The position numbers were made by a program, and so were the translations under genes. The notes below the pieces were generated by a model. It saw only the letters and a list, made by a program, of their open reading frames with translations, was not told the origin of the DNA and searched no databases. From Rhodoferax fermentans (GTDB taxonomy: Bacteria > Pseudomonadota > Gammaproteobacteria > Burkholderiales > Burkholderiaceae_C): 64,000 bases of DNA. The stretch lies in assembly GCF_002017865.1 (NCBI RefSeq), contig NZ_MTJN01000002.1, positions 3,472,001 to 3,536,000 of the forward strand, written 5' to 3'. This document shows, one piece after another, positions 28,451-36,467 of the stretch (position 1 is the first letter of the stretch; every line of letters begins with the position of its first letter).

Positions 28451-29546
28451 AAACCTTTATGTGTGTCAAACCATGCACCGCCGTGATGCCCAGTCCTGGT
28501 GCATCCGGCAACGTGATCCAGGGGCCATTCATGCGCATGCCACCGTCCACCGCGCTGCTGGCACAGAGCTGTGGGCCATCCAGGTCGATGTAGGACACCA
28601 CATCTTCAAACGCCACCGCAAAGTGCGCGGCAGCGGTGACACTGATGGCGCTCTCCAGCATACAACCGACCATGCAGGTGCGCTGGTGCAGGCGCGCCAG
28701 GCTGGCCACCTCGATGGCCTGGCTGATGCCACCGGTTTTCATGAGTTTGATGTTGACGATATCGGCGCTACCGGTGGCCAGAATATGCAGCGCATCACGC
28801 GTGGAAAACACCGCCTCGTCGGCCAGAACGGGGGTCAGCGTGTGCTCGGTCACAAACTTGAGGCCCGCCACATCGTCGGCCTTGACCGGCTGCTCGACCA
28901 GCTCCAAAGCCACCCCGGCTTTTTCAATGGCCTGGATCACCAGCACCGCGTGTTTGGCAGTCCAGCCCTGGTTGGCATCGAGCCGAAGCGCCACATGCGG
29001 GCCAACCGCGCGCTCGATCGCCAGCACACTGTCCACATCGTCCTGCCAGGTGTGGCCACCGACCTTGATCTTGAGGCAGTCAAAGCCCTCAGCCACCGCC
29101 CGCAGGGCGTCCTTGACCATCACATCCAGGTCATTGACGCTGATCGTGATGTCGGTCTTGAGCTGCGGGTCACCACCACCGAGCAACTGGTAGAGCGGCA
29201 CCCCAAAAGCGCGGGCGCGCAGGTCATACAGCGCAATTTCGAGCGCGGCCTTGAGGCTGCTGTGGTGAATCACACTGCGCTGGATCAACAACAACAAGGC
29301 ATTGAAGTCCATCAACTTGCGCCCCAGCAGGCGTGGCGCCAGCAGGTCCAACGCGGCACGCATCGAGCCCAGCAGATCACCGGTGATGACAGCGGTGGCA
29401 GGCGCCTCGCCATAACCGGCCAGGCCGGTGTCGGTCTCGATGCAAATCACCAGGTCGTGGACCTCGGTGACCGTGCGCACAGCGGTTTTGAACGGGACTT
29501 TGAGCGGAACTTTGATCTCACCAACCGTGATGCGCTTGATCAACAT
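28440..29546 (-). CDS. Dipeptide epimerase, enolase superfamily (L-Ala-D/L-Glu type)
   Basis: 368 aa from 29546, with AGGA 7 bp upstream; a longer frame exists but has no ribosome site. Enolase-superfamily barrel: catalytic Lys pair in CLKIKVGG (KxK), metal ligands in LRLDANQGW, ELVEQPV and VLADEAV, and second-side Lys in IVNIKLMKTGG. KxK with this ligand order is that of muconate-lactonizing subgroup dipeptide epimerases, which turn L-Ala-D-Glu from murein into L-Ala-L-Glu. It heads the peptide-uptake operon, which supports the call; other dipeptide specificities are possible. Confidence 0.87.
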   Translation of the reverse strand: MLIKRITVGEIKVPLKVPFKTAVRTVTEVHDLVICIETDTGLAGYGEAPATAVITGDLLGSMRAALDLLAPRLLGRKLMDFNALLLLIQRSVIHHSSLKAALEIALYDLRARAFGVPLYQLLGGGDPQLKTDITISVNDLDVMVKDALRAVAEGFDCLKIKVGGHTWQDDVDSVLAIERAVGPHVALRLDANQGWTAKHAVLVIQAIEKAGVALELVEQPVKADDVAGLKFVTEHTLTPVLADEAVFSTRDALHILATGSADIVNIKLMKTGGISQAIEVASLARLHQRTCMVGCMLESAISVTAAAHFAVAFEDVVSYIDLDGPQLCASSAVDGGMRMNGPWITLPDAPGLGITAVHGLTHIKVFDV

Positions 29547-29634
29547 GGGCTTTCCTGGGCTGAGCTGTCTTGGACGGGTCAAGTCTTGGGTACAAGACAT
29601 GTGTCAGCAAATTGTAGTGAGCCTGTCACAAGCT

Positions 29635-30732
29635 TCAGGCCTGCGCCAGCGCCCAGACCACGTGTTCACGCACCAGTTCACTGGGATGCGCCCGTCGGCT
29701 GTGCAATGCCGCCATCAACACCTGCCGCTGGTCGTCGGACGAGGCCACCCGCAAGGCGTTGCCCAGGGCCACCGCCAGATTGCGCAGCCAGCGTTCATGG
29801 CCAATGCGCCGGATCGGGCTGCCTTCGGTGTGGCGCAAAAACGCGTCTTCAGTCCAGGCAAACAGCGCTACCAGCGGCTGCTCCACCAGCTGTTGCCGAG
29901 CGTCAAAGTCAGGTAGCTTGCTGGTCTGGGCGAACTTGTTCCAGGGGCAGACCAGTTGGCAGTCGTCACAGCCGTAAATGCGGTTACCCATTGGCACACG
30001 CAGTGCCTCAGGGATCGGCCCGGCGTGTTCGATGCTCAGGTAGGACAGGCAACGGCGCGCATCGAGCCGGTACGGCGCCACAATGGCTTGGGTCGGACAC
30101 ACGTCCAGGCACGCGCTGCAGCTGCCGCAGTGGCTGCGGACCGGCTCAGTTGGCGGCAAGGCCATGTCGACAAAAATCTCACCCAGAAACGCCATTGACC
30201 CGGCCTCGCGGTTGAGCGCAAGCGTGTGTTTGCCACGCCAGCCCAGGCCGCTGCGGCTGGCCAGTTCCACCTCGAGCACCGGCGCCGAGTCGGTGAAAAC
30301 GCGGTAACCCAGTGGACCCAACTCCATCACCATCTGCTCACACAAGGTTTGCAGGCGCTGGCGCATCACCTTGTGGTAGTCCCGGCCTCGGGCGTAGAGC
30401 GACACAATGCCTTGTGTTGGCTCATTCGAGCGGTCCAACTCCACCCTCTGCCAGCCTACGGGTGTGTTGCTGGGCAAGTAGTCCATGCGTGCAGTGATCA
30501 CACTCAGGGTGCCTGGCACCAGTTCGGCCGGTCGCGCGCGCTTGAGGCCGTGTGCCGCCATGTAGGCCATTTGGCCATGCCAGCCCGCCTCCAGCCAGGC
30601 CGATAATCCGGGTTCTGCCGAGGACAAATCGACCCCGGTCACGCCAATTTGGGAAAATCCCAGCTCACGTGCCCAGCCCCGGATCCTGGAGACCCAGTCA
30701 TCACCCTTGTTATGTGTTCTGAAACTGTTCAC
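29635..30732 (-). CDS. queG: Epoxyqueuosine reductase QueG
   Basis: Cobalamin- and Fe-S-dependent enzyme for the last step of tRNA queuosine synthesis. 365 aa from a GTG at 30732. Two ferredoxin-type clusters are visible: CGSCSACLDVCPTQAI and CDDCQLVCPWN plus C in ARRCLSYLSIEH. The catalytic Asp is probably in YRVFTDSAPVLEVELA. The frame runs further upstream, but a start there would read deep into tsaE. The chosen GTG still overlaps the 5' end of tsaE by about 20 bp, so both starts need experimental checking. Confidence 0.92.
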   Translation of the reverse strand: MNSFRTHNKGDDWVSRIRGWARELGFSQIGVTGVDLSSAEPGLSAWLEAGWHGQMAYMAAHGLKRARPAELVPGTLSVITARMDYLPSNTPVGWQRVELDRSNEPTQGIVSLYARGRDYHKVMRQRLQTLCEQMVMELGPLGYRVFTDSAPVLEVELASRSGLGWRGKHTLALNREAGSMAFLGEIFVDMALPPTEPVRSHCGSCSACLDVCPTQAIVAPYRLDARRCLSYLSIEHAGPIPEALRVPMGNRIYGCDDCQLVCPWNKFAQTSKLPDFDARQQLVEQPLVALFAWTEDAFLRHTEGSPIRRIGHERWLRNLAVALGNALRVASSDDQRQVLMAALHSRRAHPSELVREHVVWALAQA

Positions 30733-31227
30733 CTGCCGATTGTAAAAACCCTGGTCTGGCCGGATGAAGCCGCCACACAAGACTTTGCGCAGGCGCTGGT
30801 CAAGCAGCCCGCGCTGCGCCAGGCTTTTATCGAGTTGCGCGGTGACCTGGGCGCGGGCAAAACCACGCTGGTGCGGCACCTGCTGCGTGCGCTGGGCGTG
30901 TCAGGCCGCATCAAAAGCCCGACCTATGCGGTGGTGGAGACTTATGAACTACCCGACTTGGCCGTGTGGCACTTTGACTTTTACCGCTTTACCAACCCGC
31001 AGGAATGGGAAGACGCCGGTTTTCGCGACATTTTTGCCAGCCCGGGCCTGAAGCTGGCCGAGTGGCCGGACAAGGTGGCAGGCCAGCTGCCACAGGCCGA
31101 TCTGGTGCTGCAGCTGGTAACGGAGGAAGACAGCGCGCGCCAGGTCACAGCCACCGCACACAGCGCCATCGGACGGGCCCTGTTATCTACTTTTAATAGC
31201 AATACACCCAATCAGGACAGGGGCTAG
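30712..31227 (+). CDS. tsaE: tRNA threonylcarbamoyladenosine synthesis ATPase TsaE
   Basis: 171 aa from the ATG at 30712. P-loop ELRGDLGAGKTTLVRHLLRALG, SPTYAVVETYE and HFDFYRF segments are the TsaE signature; LAEWPDK follows. It works with TsaB and TsaD on t6A37 of tRNA. The last residues (about 18, after IGRALLS) and the TAG stop come from a palindromic repeat that overlaps the 3' end. The amidase gene follows by 62 bp, as is common. Confidence 0.93.
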   Translation: MCSETVHLPIVKTLVWPDEAATQDFAQALVKQPALRQAFIELRGDLGAGKTTLVRHLLRALGVSGRIKSPTYAVVETYELPDLAVWHFDFYRFTNPQEWEDAGFRDIFASPGLKLAEWPDKVAGQLPQADLVLQLVTEEDSARQVTATAHSAIGRALLSTFNSNTPNQDRG

Positions 31228-31240
31228 ATGGCTATTTTTC
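31188..31240 (+). repeat. Palindromic repeat copy F, overlapping the tsaE stop
   Basis: AATAGC, 20 bases, GGGCTAGATGGCTATTTTTC. The stem is imperfect, but spacing and right end fit the family. The TAG of GGGCTAG is the tsaE stop codon, and the T run after it could help end transcription. Confidence 0.75.
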
Positions 31241-31289
31241 TTAGAACCGTGGTGAAGCCGGGTAGATCTACCCGCCATGAGGACGATCT

Positions 31290-32708
31290 GTGAAACGCCG
31301 TGACTTTGTCCAAAGTGGCGCGCTGGTGTTGCTGCTGGGTGCGCAGCAGCTGGCGCGTGGCGCCACCATCCTGGCGGTGCGGGTGTGGCCGGCGCCAGAC
31401 TACTCACGTGTCACCATCGAGTCCGACGCGTTGCTGACGTTCACCCAGAACTTCATCCCCAACCCGCCGCGTCTGGCGGTGGATGTGCGTGGCATTGACC
31501 TGAACCCGGCACTCAAAGAACTGGTGGCCAAGGTGGGCCCAACCGATCCGACCATCAACGGCATCCGTGTTGGCCAGTTTGGCCCGGGTGTGGTGCGGCT
31601 GGTGGTGGACCTGAAACAGCCGGTGGCGCCCCAGGTGTTCAACCTGCCACCGGTGGCCGCCTACCGGCACCGACTGGTGTTTGACCTCTACCCCACGGTG
31701 CTGCCCGACCCGCTGGAGGCCTTGATTGCCGAGCGTTTGAAAGACGCCACCAGCGCGTCACCTCAAACACCCCAAAGCAACTCAGCCGCTGACCCGCTGG
31801 GTGAGCTGATGGCCCAAAAATCCAAACCCAGCGCCTCCACCCAAGCGCCCAAACCCGGCAGCAGCCAGGCGCAAGGTGCTAGCACAAGCGTAGCTGGTAA
31901 CCCTTTACTCACGGGGTCTGGCGGCCAAAAAGGATTATCAAATCAGGAAGGCCCTTTTATGTCGGTACCGCGCCCGCAGGCGACCGACCGGCTGATCATC
32001 ATTGCGCTCGACCCCGGCCACGGCGGCGAAGACCCGGGCGCCATCGGCCCCGGCGGCACGCGTGAAAAAGACGTGGTGCTGCGCCTGGCGCACCGGCTGC
32101 GTGAACGCATCAACAACAGCACCGTCAACGGCAACGCGATGCGCGCCTTCATGACGCGTGACTCCGACTTCTTTGTACCGCTGGGTGTGCGGGTGGACAA
32201 GGCCCGCCGGGTCAAGGCCGACCTGTTCATCAGCTTACACGCCGACGCGTTTTTCACGCCCAACCCGCAGGGCGCCAGCGTGTTTGCGCTGAGCCAGGGT
32301 GGCGCCTCCAGCTCGGCGGCACGCTGGATGGCCGACAAGGAAAACAAGGCCGACTTGATTGGTGGCCTCAACGTCAAGGCCAAAGATGTCCAGGTGCGCC
32401 GTGCGCTGCTGGACATGAGCACCACCGCCCAGATCAAGGACAGCCTGCAGCTCGGCGGCGCCATGCTCGGGGAGATCAAACGTGTGGGCAAGTTACACAA
32501 ACCCAAGGTGGAACAGGCGTCGTTTGCGGTGCTCAAGGCGCCCGACATCCCGAGTGTGTTGGTCGAGGCGGCCTTCATCAGCAACCCGGTCGAAGAAGCC
32601 AAACTCAACAGCGATGCCTACCAGGAGCAGCTGGCCGATGCGCTGATGAAAGGCATCGAGGCTTATTTCGCCAGAAACCCACCGCTGGCGCGCAACCGCA
32701 GCTTGTGA
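31290..32708 (+). CDS. amiC: N-acetylmuramoyl-L-alanine amidase, AmiC type
   Basis: 472 aa. A Tat-like leader (MKRRDFVQSGALVLLLGAQQ) precedes an AMIN domain (about 28-145) and an Amidase_3 domain (about 230-465) with zinc ligands in ALDPGHGGEDPG (His), the Glu of TREKD, and SLHADAF (His); the catalytic Glu is in VLVEAAFISN. It cuts the amide between muramic acid and the stem peptide during cell division. The linker between domains carries an in-frame palindromic repeat. Standard position after tsaE. Confidence 0.94.
   Translation: MKRRDFVQSGALVLLLGAQQLARGATILAVRVWPAPDYSRVTIESDALLTFTQNFIPNPPRLAVDVRGIDLNPALKELVAKVGPTDPTINGIRVGQFGPGVVRLVVDLKQPVAPQVFNLPPVAAYRHRLVFDLYPTVLPDPLEALIAERLKDATSASPQTPQSNSAADPLGELMAQKSKPSASTQAPKPGSSQAQGASTSVAGNPLLTGSGGQKGLSNQEGPFMSVPRPQATDRLIIIALDPGHGGEDPGAIGPGGTREKDVVLRLAHRLRERINNSTVNGNAMRAFMTRDSDFFVPLGVRVDKARRVKADLFISLHADAFFTPNPQGASVFALSQGGASSSAARWMADKENKADLIGGLNVKAKDVQVRRALLDMSTTAQIKDSLQLGGAMLGEIKRVGKLHKPKVEQASFAVLKAPDIPSVLVEAAFISNPVEEAKLNSDAYQEQLADALMKGIEAYFARNPPLARNRSL
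31888..31942 (+). repeat. Palindromic repeat copy G, in frame in the amidase linker
   Basis: CGTAGC, 20 bases, GGGTCTGGCGGCCAAAAA; the stem is reduced to ACCC / GGGT. It encodes part of the low-complexity linker between the AMIN and catalytic domains (around VAGNPLLTGSGGQKG). Confidence 0.65.
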
Positions 32709-32792
32709 GCTTCAACCCGGGCTGAGCCGGAGCGTTGTGTTCAGGGTTAACCCCGAATTTGGGAAACAGCCACACAATGTGGGTGATCTTTC

Positions 32793-33374
32793 ATGTTCTT
32801 GAGAGCGCCTGCACTGTTTATGCCCAACACCCAGCCTCCTGCCAACATCGATCTCCTCACCGCCGTCCTGGCCAAAACCGCGCTGGGGCAACACGAGGTG
32901 GCCACCCGCACAATAGGTCTGCCACCCCTGACGCGGCGCCTGCTGATCCTGGTGGACGGCAAACGCAGCGGTCAGGAGCTGGCGATGTTTGTGGCGGGTC
33001 ACCCGGTGGCTGAACTGCTCGGCGATTTGCTGCAGCGGCAATGTATCGAGGTGGTCGGCTCGTTGACGGCACCACCCGCTGCCAGGTCTGGCACGCTGCA
33101 AGCAGCCACAACGCCGACAGGTGCCCAGGCCGATCTCGCGACCTTGCCACCACCAGAGAAGCGCAGCGCCCTGGAGCTGACGATGGCACGCAACTTCATG
33201 ATCAACACCGTCAACATGGAATTTGGCCAGCACATGCGCATGTCGCTCGTCAAAGCGGTCGGCGAGAGCAGCACTGCGGCAGAGCTGCGCCAGGTCTACC
33301 CCCTGTGGCTGAGCACCATGGCCGCAGCCAAGGATCTGCCAACCCTCAAGGACAAGCTGTTTCGGGTGCTGTAA
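32793..33374 (+). CDS. Conserved-looking hypothetical protein
   Basis: I do not recognise this protein. 193 aa (184 if started at the ATG at 32820); no signal peptide or membrane helix. The N-terminal half has a winged-helix-like pattern (LTRRLLILVDGKRSGQELAMFVAG, LLGDLLQRQCIEVVG), as seen in regulatory proteins of this order. A Pro/Ala-rich linker (about 95-125) leads to an Ala/Met-rich helical C-terminus (MINTVNMEFGQHMRMSLVKAVGES). Codon use resembles its neighbours. It ends 3 bp before the end of the convergent frcK-like gene. Confidence 0.7.
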   Translation: MFLRAPALFMPNTQPPANIDLLTAVLAKTALGQHEVATRTIGLPPLTRRLLILVDGKRSGQELAMFVAGHPVAELLGDLLQRQCIEVVGSLTAPPAARSGTLQAATTPTGAQADLATLPPPEKRSALELTMARNFMINTVNMEFGQHMRMSLVKAVGESSTAAELRQVYPLWLSTMAAAKDLPTLKDKLFRVL

Positions 33375-33377
33375 GAC

Positions 33378-34025
33378 TCACAACCAGGGCACACACACAT
33401 CCGCTCGCGCCCGGCCTTGGGCGATGCGCAGCGCATTGGGCGCGTCGGTGCTGGCGATCCAGTCGCGCGCCTGCTGCTCGGTGCGGCCAAACCGCATGTG
33501 GCGCGCCAGCAGGCGGCTCTCGCGCAGGTCGTCGGGCACGTCCAGATACCAGGTCTCGTCCAGCACCTCGGGAAGCTGGCACCATGGGTCATCGTCGAGC
33601 AACAGGTAGTTGCCTTCGGTGACGATCAGCTGGGTCTGCGGCAGCACCGCAATGGCACCGGCAATGGCCTTCTCGACCTCGCGCCGGTACTCGGGGGCGT
33701 ACACCAGCTCGCCCGGGCCTTGGCCATGGATGCGGCGTATCAGGTTGACATAACCCGCTGCGTCAAAGGTGTCGGGCGCGCCTTTGCGGCTGCGGCGCCC
33801 CAGGCGATGCAACTCGCTGTTGGCCAGGTGAAAGCCGTCCATCGGCACCACCTGCACGGCCTCCCCAAACTGGGTCTGGATGGCCTGGGCCAGGGTCGAT
33901 TTGCCCGCCCCTGGGGCGGCAGCAATGCCCAGGATCTTGCGGCTACCACTGGCCAGCAGGTGGCGGATGCGTTGCTGGACAAGATCGGGCAAGGCCATGG
34001 AAAACATGGGGGGATTGGCAAGCAT
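33378..34025 (-). CDS. frcK: FrcK-like nucleoside/uridine-kinase-type P-loop protein
   Basis: 215 aa of the uridine kinase/PanK-like P-loop family: Walker A GIAAAPGAGKST near residue 33, MDGFHLANSEL with the Asp near 62, and a lid region DVPDDLRESRLLARHMRFG. Such kinases are encoded beside fructose ABC transporters (frcK of rhizobia), which agrees with the PfkB kinase and frcBCA genes here. Its own substrate is not established. Met at residue 7 or 10 could also be the start. A palindromic repeat lies just upstream. Confidence 0.75.
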   Translation of the reverse strand: MLANPPMFSMALPDLVQQRIRHLLASGSRKILGIAAAPGAGKSTLAQAIQTQFGEAVQVVPMDGFHLANSELHRLGRRSRKGAPDTFDAAGYVNLIRRIHGQGPGELVYAPEYRREVEKAIAGAIAVLPQTQLIVTEGNYLLLDDDPWCQLPEVLDETWYLDVPDDLRESRLLARHMRFGRTEQQARDWIASTDAPNALRIAQGRARADVCVPWL

Positions 34026-34035
34026 GGCTATTTCT

Positions 34036-34088
34036 CAAAATTCATAGCTGGATGCCCTTGATGTATAAGGGCTAGAGGCAATTTTTAT
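34036..34088 (+). repeat. Palindromic repeat copy H (between two kinase genes)
   Basis: CATAGC, 20 bases, GGGCTAGAGGCAATTTTTAT; stem GCCCTT (34054-34059) / AAGGGC (34067-34072). It lies in the gap between the PfkB kinase and the frcK-like gene. Confidence 0.85.
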
Positions 34089-34164
34089 CTATTTCTGTCA
34101 GGGTTTCGGGGTCAGTTTAGAGCCCCGCCGCCCGGTCATGAGCAGGGATTCAACCAAGCACACC

Positions 34165-35175
34165 TCAGCCTGCAAAATCCAGCGCCACCGTCTCCAGCCG
34201 GTCCAGCACCTCGGAGCGTGTGGGTGGCACACAGCCGCGCTGCATCACACACAGGCTGGCGCTGGCGATGGCACTGCACAACAGGTCCCGGGCCACCTCG
34301 GGCGAGACGGCGCCAGAGCCCCAGTCGGTTGGCAGGTGGTGCTGCAACAGGGTCACCACCCAACCCGCCAGAAAACAGTCCCCAGCCCCCACGGTGTCGA
34401 CCACGCTGATGGGCTCTGACTCCCGGGCGGTGAACAGCTGGCCATGGCGGGTCAACAAGGCCGCGCCTTGGCTACCCAGCGTCAGGGCGATGACACTGGC
34501 ACGGCAGGCCTGCAGCAGGTGGCGCGCCTGTGCCAAGGGGTTGTCGCCGGGCAGGGCCAGGCAGTTCAGGTCTTCATCGCTGGCCTTGATCACATCGGCA
34601 AACTGCAGGGCAGCCAGCACATGGCGGCGGTACAGCTCCAGGTTGGGCATGACCGAGGGGCGCAGGTTGGCGTCAATCACCACGGTGCGCCCGGCCTGGC
34701 GCTGGGCGGCCAGCCAGGGCAGGTAGGTCTCGGCATCGTCCGGTGACAGCGCCAGTGCACCGGTGCACACCAGCGCCAGGCTCTCGGCCTGGCTGCAGGC
34801 CTGGGTCAGGGTCACCGCGTTGGTGGCGCGGTCCGCCACCCCCTCACGGTAAAACGCGTAGCTGGGGTGCCCGCTGGCATCGAGATTCACCACCGCCAAC
34901 GAGGTGACCTCCTGCACCGGTTTGGGCTGTGCCAGAACCACCCCGTCCTGGACCAGCGCGGCAGCCAGCTGGCGACCCAAGCGGTCTTTGGAGAGCGGGT
35001 TGAGGTACATCGTCGCCACACCCTGGCGCGCCAGCGCCCGCGACAGGTTGTACACCGCGCCCCCCAGACAGGGCTCAAAACGGCCGTCTTCCGCCGCAAT
35101 CAGGTCGATCAACGCCTCCCCGGCCGTGGCGACCTGGATCTGTGTATGAATTTGCTGCATGTTAGGGTTTTCCAT
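34165..35175 (-). CDS. PfkB-family sugar kinase, probable fructokinase
   Basis: 336 aa from 35175; an ATG 15 bp later has a somewhat better ribosome site. PfkB features: GEALIDLIAAEDG with substrate-binding Asp near residue 23, GGAVYNLSRALARQG near 38, and the catalytic DTVGAGDCFLAGW near 277. Divergent from frcB across 146 bp with a strong palindrome, so fructose to fructose phosphate is the likely job. Ribokinase activity cannot be excluded from motifs alone. Confidence 0.85.
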   Translation of the reverse strand: MENPNMQQIHTQIQVATAGEALIDLIAAEDGRFEPCLGGAVYNLSRALARQGVATMYLNPLSKDRLGRQLAAALVQDGVVLAQPKPVQEVTSLAVVNLDASGHPSYAFYREGVADRATNAVTLTQACSQAESLALVCTGALALSPDDAETYLPWLAAQRQAGRTVVIDANLRPSVMPNLELYRRHVLAALQFADVIKASDEDLNCLALPGDNPLAQARHLLQACRASVIALTLGSQGAALLTRHGQLFTARESEPISVVDTVGAGDCFLAGWVVTLLQHHLPTDWGSGAVSPEVARDLLCSAIASASLCVMQRGCVPPTRSEVLDRLETVALDFAG

Positions 35176-35222
35176 AACTAAAACAACTTGATTTAATAAC
35201 TTTAACAGAACTATATTCCAGC

Positions 35223-35243
35223 CACGCTGATCGATCAAGCGTG
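35223..35243. promoter_or_regulatory. Candidate operator between the sugar kinase and frcB
   Basis: CACGC-TGATCGATCA-AGCGTG: arms CACGCT / AGCGTG enclose a perfect 10-bp palindrome TGATCGATCA. A single site in a divergent gap could control both directions. The ROK regulator downstream is the natural candidate; this is inference. Confidence 0.55.
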
Positions 35244-35320
35244 CTTACCCGGGGACACATCCGGGGCCAACAGTGAAGACATCCCAACCCGACCGCAAGG
35301 TCACTCTCTGAAGGAAGACC

Positions 35321-36307
35321 ATGAAATTCTCCACCCCCCTGATCCTGAGCACCCTGACCCTGGCCGTGGGCAGCGCCTTTGCTGCCGACGCCCCGGTGAT
35401 CGGCCTGATCACCAAGACCGAGACTAACCCCTTCTTCGTCAAGATGAAAGAGGGTGCCAAGGCCGAGGCTGAGAAAGCGGGTGCCAAACTGATGTCTGCC
35501 GCGGGCAAGATCGACGGTGACACCGCTGGCCAGATCACCGCGCTGGAAAACATGGCGTCTGCCGGTGCCAAGACCATCATGATCACCTCGGCCGGTGACG
35601 CGATCATCCCGACCGTGAAAAAAATCCAGGCCAAAGGCGTGCAGGTGATTGCGCTGGACAGCCCGTTTGAGGGCGCTGACGCGTTATTTGCCACCGACAA
35701 CTACAAGGCCGGGGTGCTGATTGGCCAATACGCCAAGGCCGCAATGGCAGGCAAACCGGTCAAGATCGCGATGCTCGACCTGTTCCCTGGCCACCCGGTG
35801 GGGGCGCAGCGCCACAACGGGTTTATGGCGGGTTTTGGCCTGAAAGCCAATGACGCCAAGTCCAATGAGCTCTCCACAGCACCAGAGATCGTCTGCGCCA
35901 ACGACACCAACGGTGACCGTGCCAAAGGCCAGACCGCGATGGAAAACTGCCTGCAAAAAGACCCTGGCATCAATGTCGTCTACACCATCAATGAACCTGC
36001 TGCTGCTGGCGCCTACAACGCGCTGAAAAAGGCCGGCAAAGAAAAAGGTGTGCTGATCCTCTCGGTGGACGGCGGCTGCCAGGGCATCAAGGACACCGAG
36101 GCTGGCATCATCACCGCCACCTCTCAGCAATACCCGCTGAAGATGGCTTCGATGGGTGTGGCCGCCGGGGTGGAATACGCCAAGACTGGCAAAAAGGCCA
36201 CGGGTTATGTGGACACCGGTGTGACCCTGATCGCCAAGAACGCGATCGCGGGCGTGGACAGCAAGGACACCAAGGTCGGCCTGGACCTGTGCTGGGGCAA
36301 GAAGTAA
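35321..36307 (+). CDS. frcB: Fructose ABC transporter substrate-binding protein
   Basis: 328 aa, signal peptide ending SAFAADAP. Strong resemblance to rhizobial FrcB as I recall it: LITKTETNPFFVKMKEGAK, TINEPAAAGAYNALKKAG, SVDGGCQGIKD, ATSQQYPLKMA and the C-terminal DTGVTLIAKNAIAGVDS with a final LCWGKK. Periplasmic binding protein for fructose (mannose and ribose possible). Good GGAAG ribosome site. A large hairpin follows its stop. Confidence 0.88.
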   Translation: MKFSTPLILSTLTLAVGSAFAADAPVIGLITKTETNPFFVKMKEGAKAEAEKAGAKLMSAAGKIDGDTAGQITALENMASAGAKTIMITSAGDAIIPTVKKIQAKGVQVIALDSPFEGADALFATDNYKAGVLIGQYAKAAMAGKPVKIAMLDLFPGHPVGAQRHNGFMAGFGLKANDAKSNELSTAPEIVCANDTNGDRAKGQTAMENCLQKDPGINVVYTINEPAAAGAYNALKKAGKEKGVLILSVDGGCQGIKDTEAGIITATSQQYPLKMASMGVAAGVEYAKTGKKATGYVDTGVTLIAKNAIAGVDSKDTKVGLDLCWGKK

Positions 36308-36321
36308 GCCTCGCACATCAC

Positions 36322-36410
36322 CAGGACAGGCGGCATGGCGGACAAGCTCTGCCATGCCAAACGCGGTAGCAGCCGGGCCAGGCCCGGTCAAAGCTGTGGC
36401 GCCTGTCCTG
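36322..36410 (+). repeat. Compound hairpin, possible three-way junction, after frcB
   Basis: Outer arms 36322-36332 and 36400-36410 (CAGGACAGGCG / CGCCTGTCCTG, 11 bp perfect) enclose hairpin 1, GGCATGGC (36332-36339) / GCCATGCC (36351-36358), and hairpin 2, CCGGG (36373-36377) / CCCGG (36383-36387). There is no T run, so it is more likely a barrier or attenuator than a full terminator. Confidence 0.75.
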
Positions 36411-36467
36411 TACAGATGATGGTTGTGTACCCACACACGTGTTGTTTCAAATGCTGAGGCCTTGCTC

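Noticed and set aside
29584..29599. GTCTTG-GGTA-CAAGAC palindrome upstream of the epimerase operon
   Set aside because: Short arms and no second site; may be an operator but not supported enough to list.
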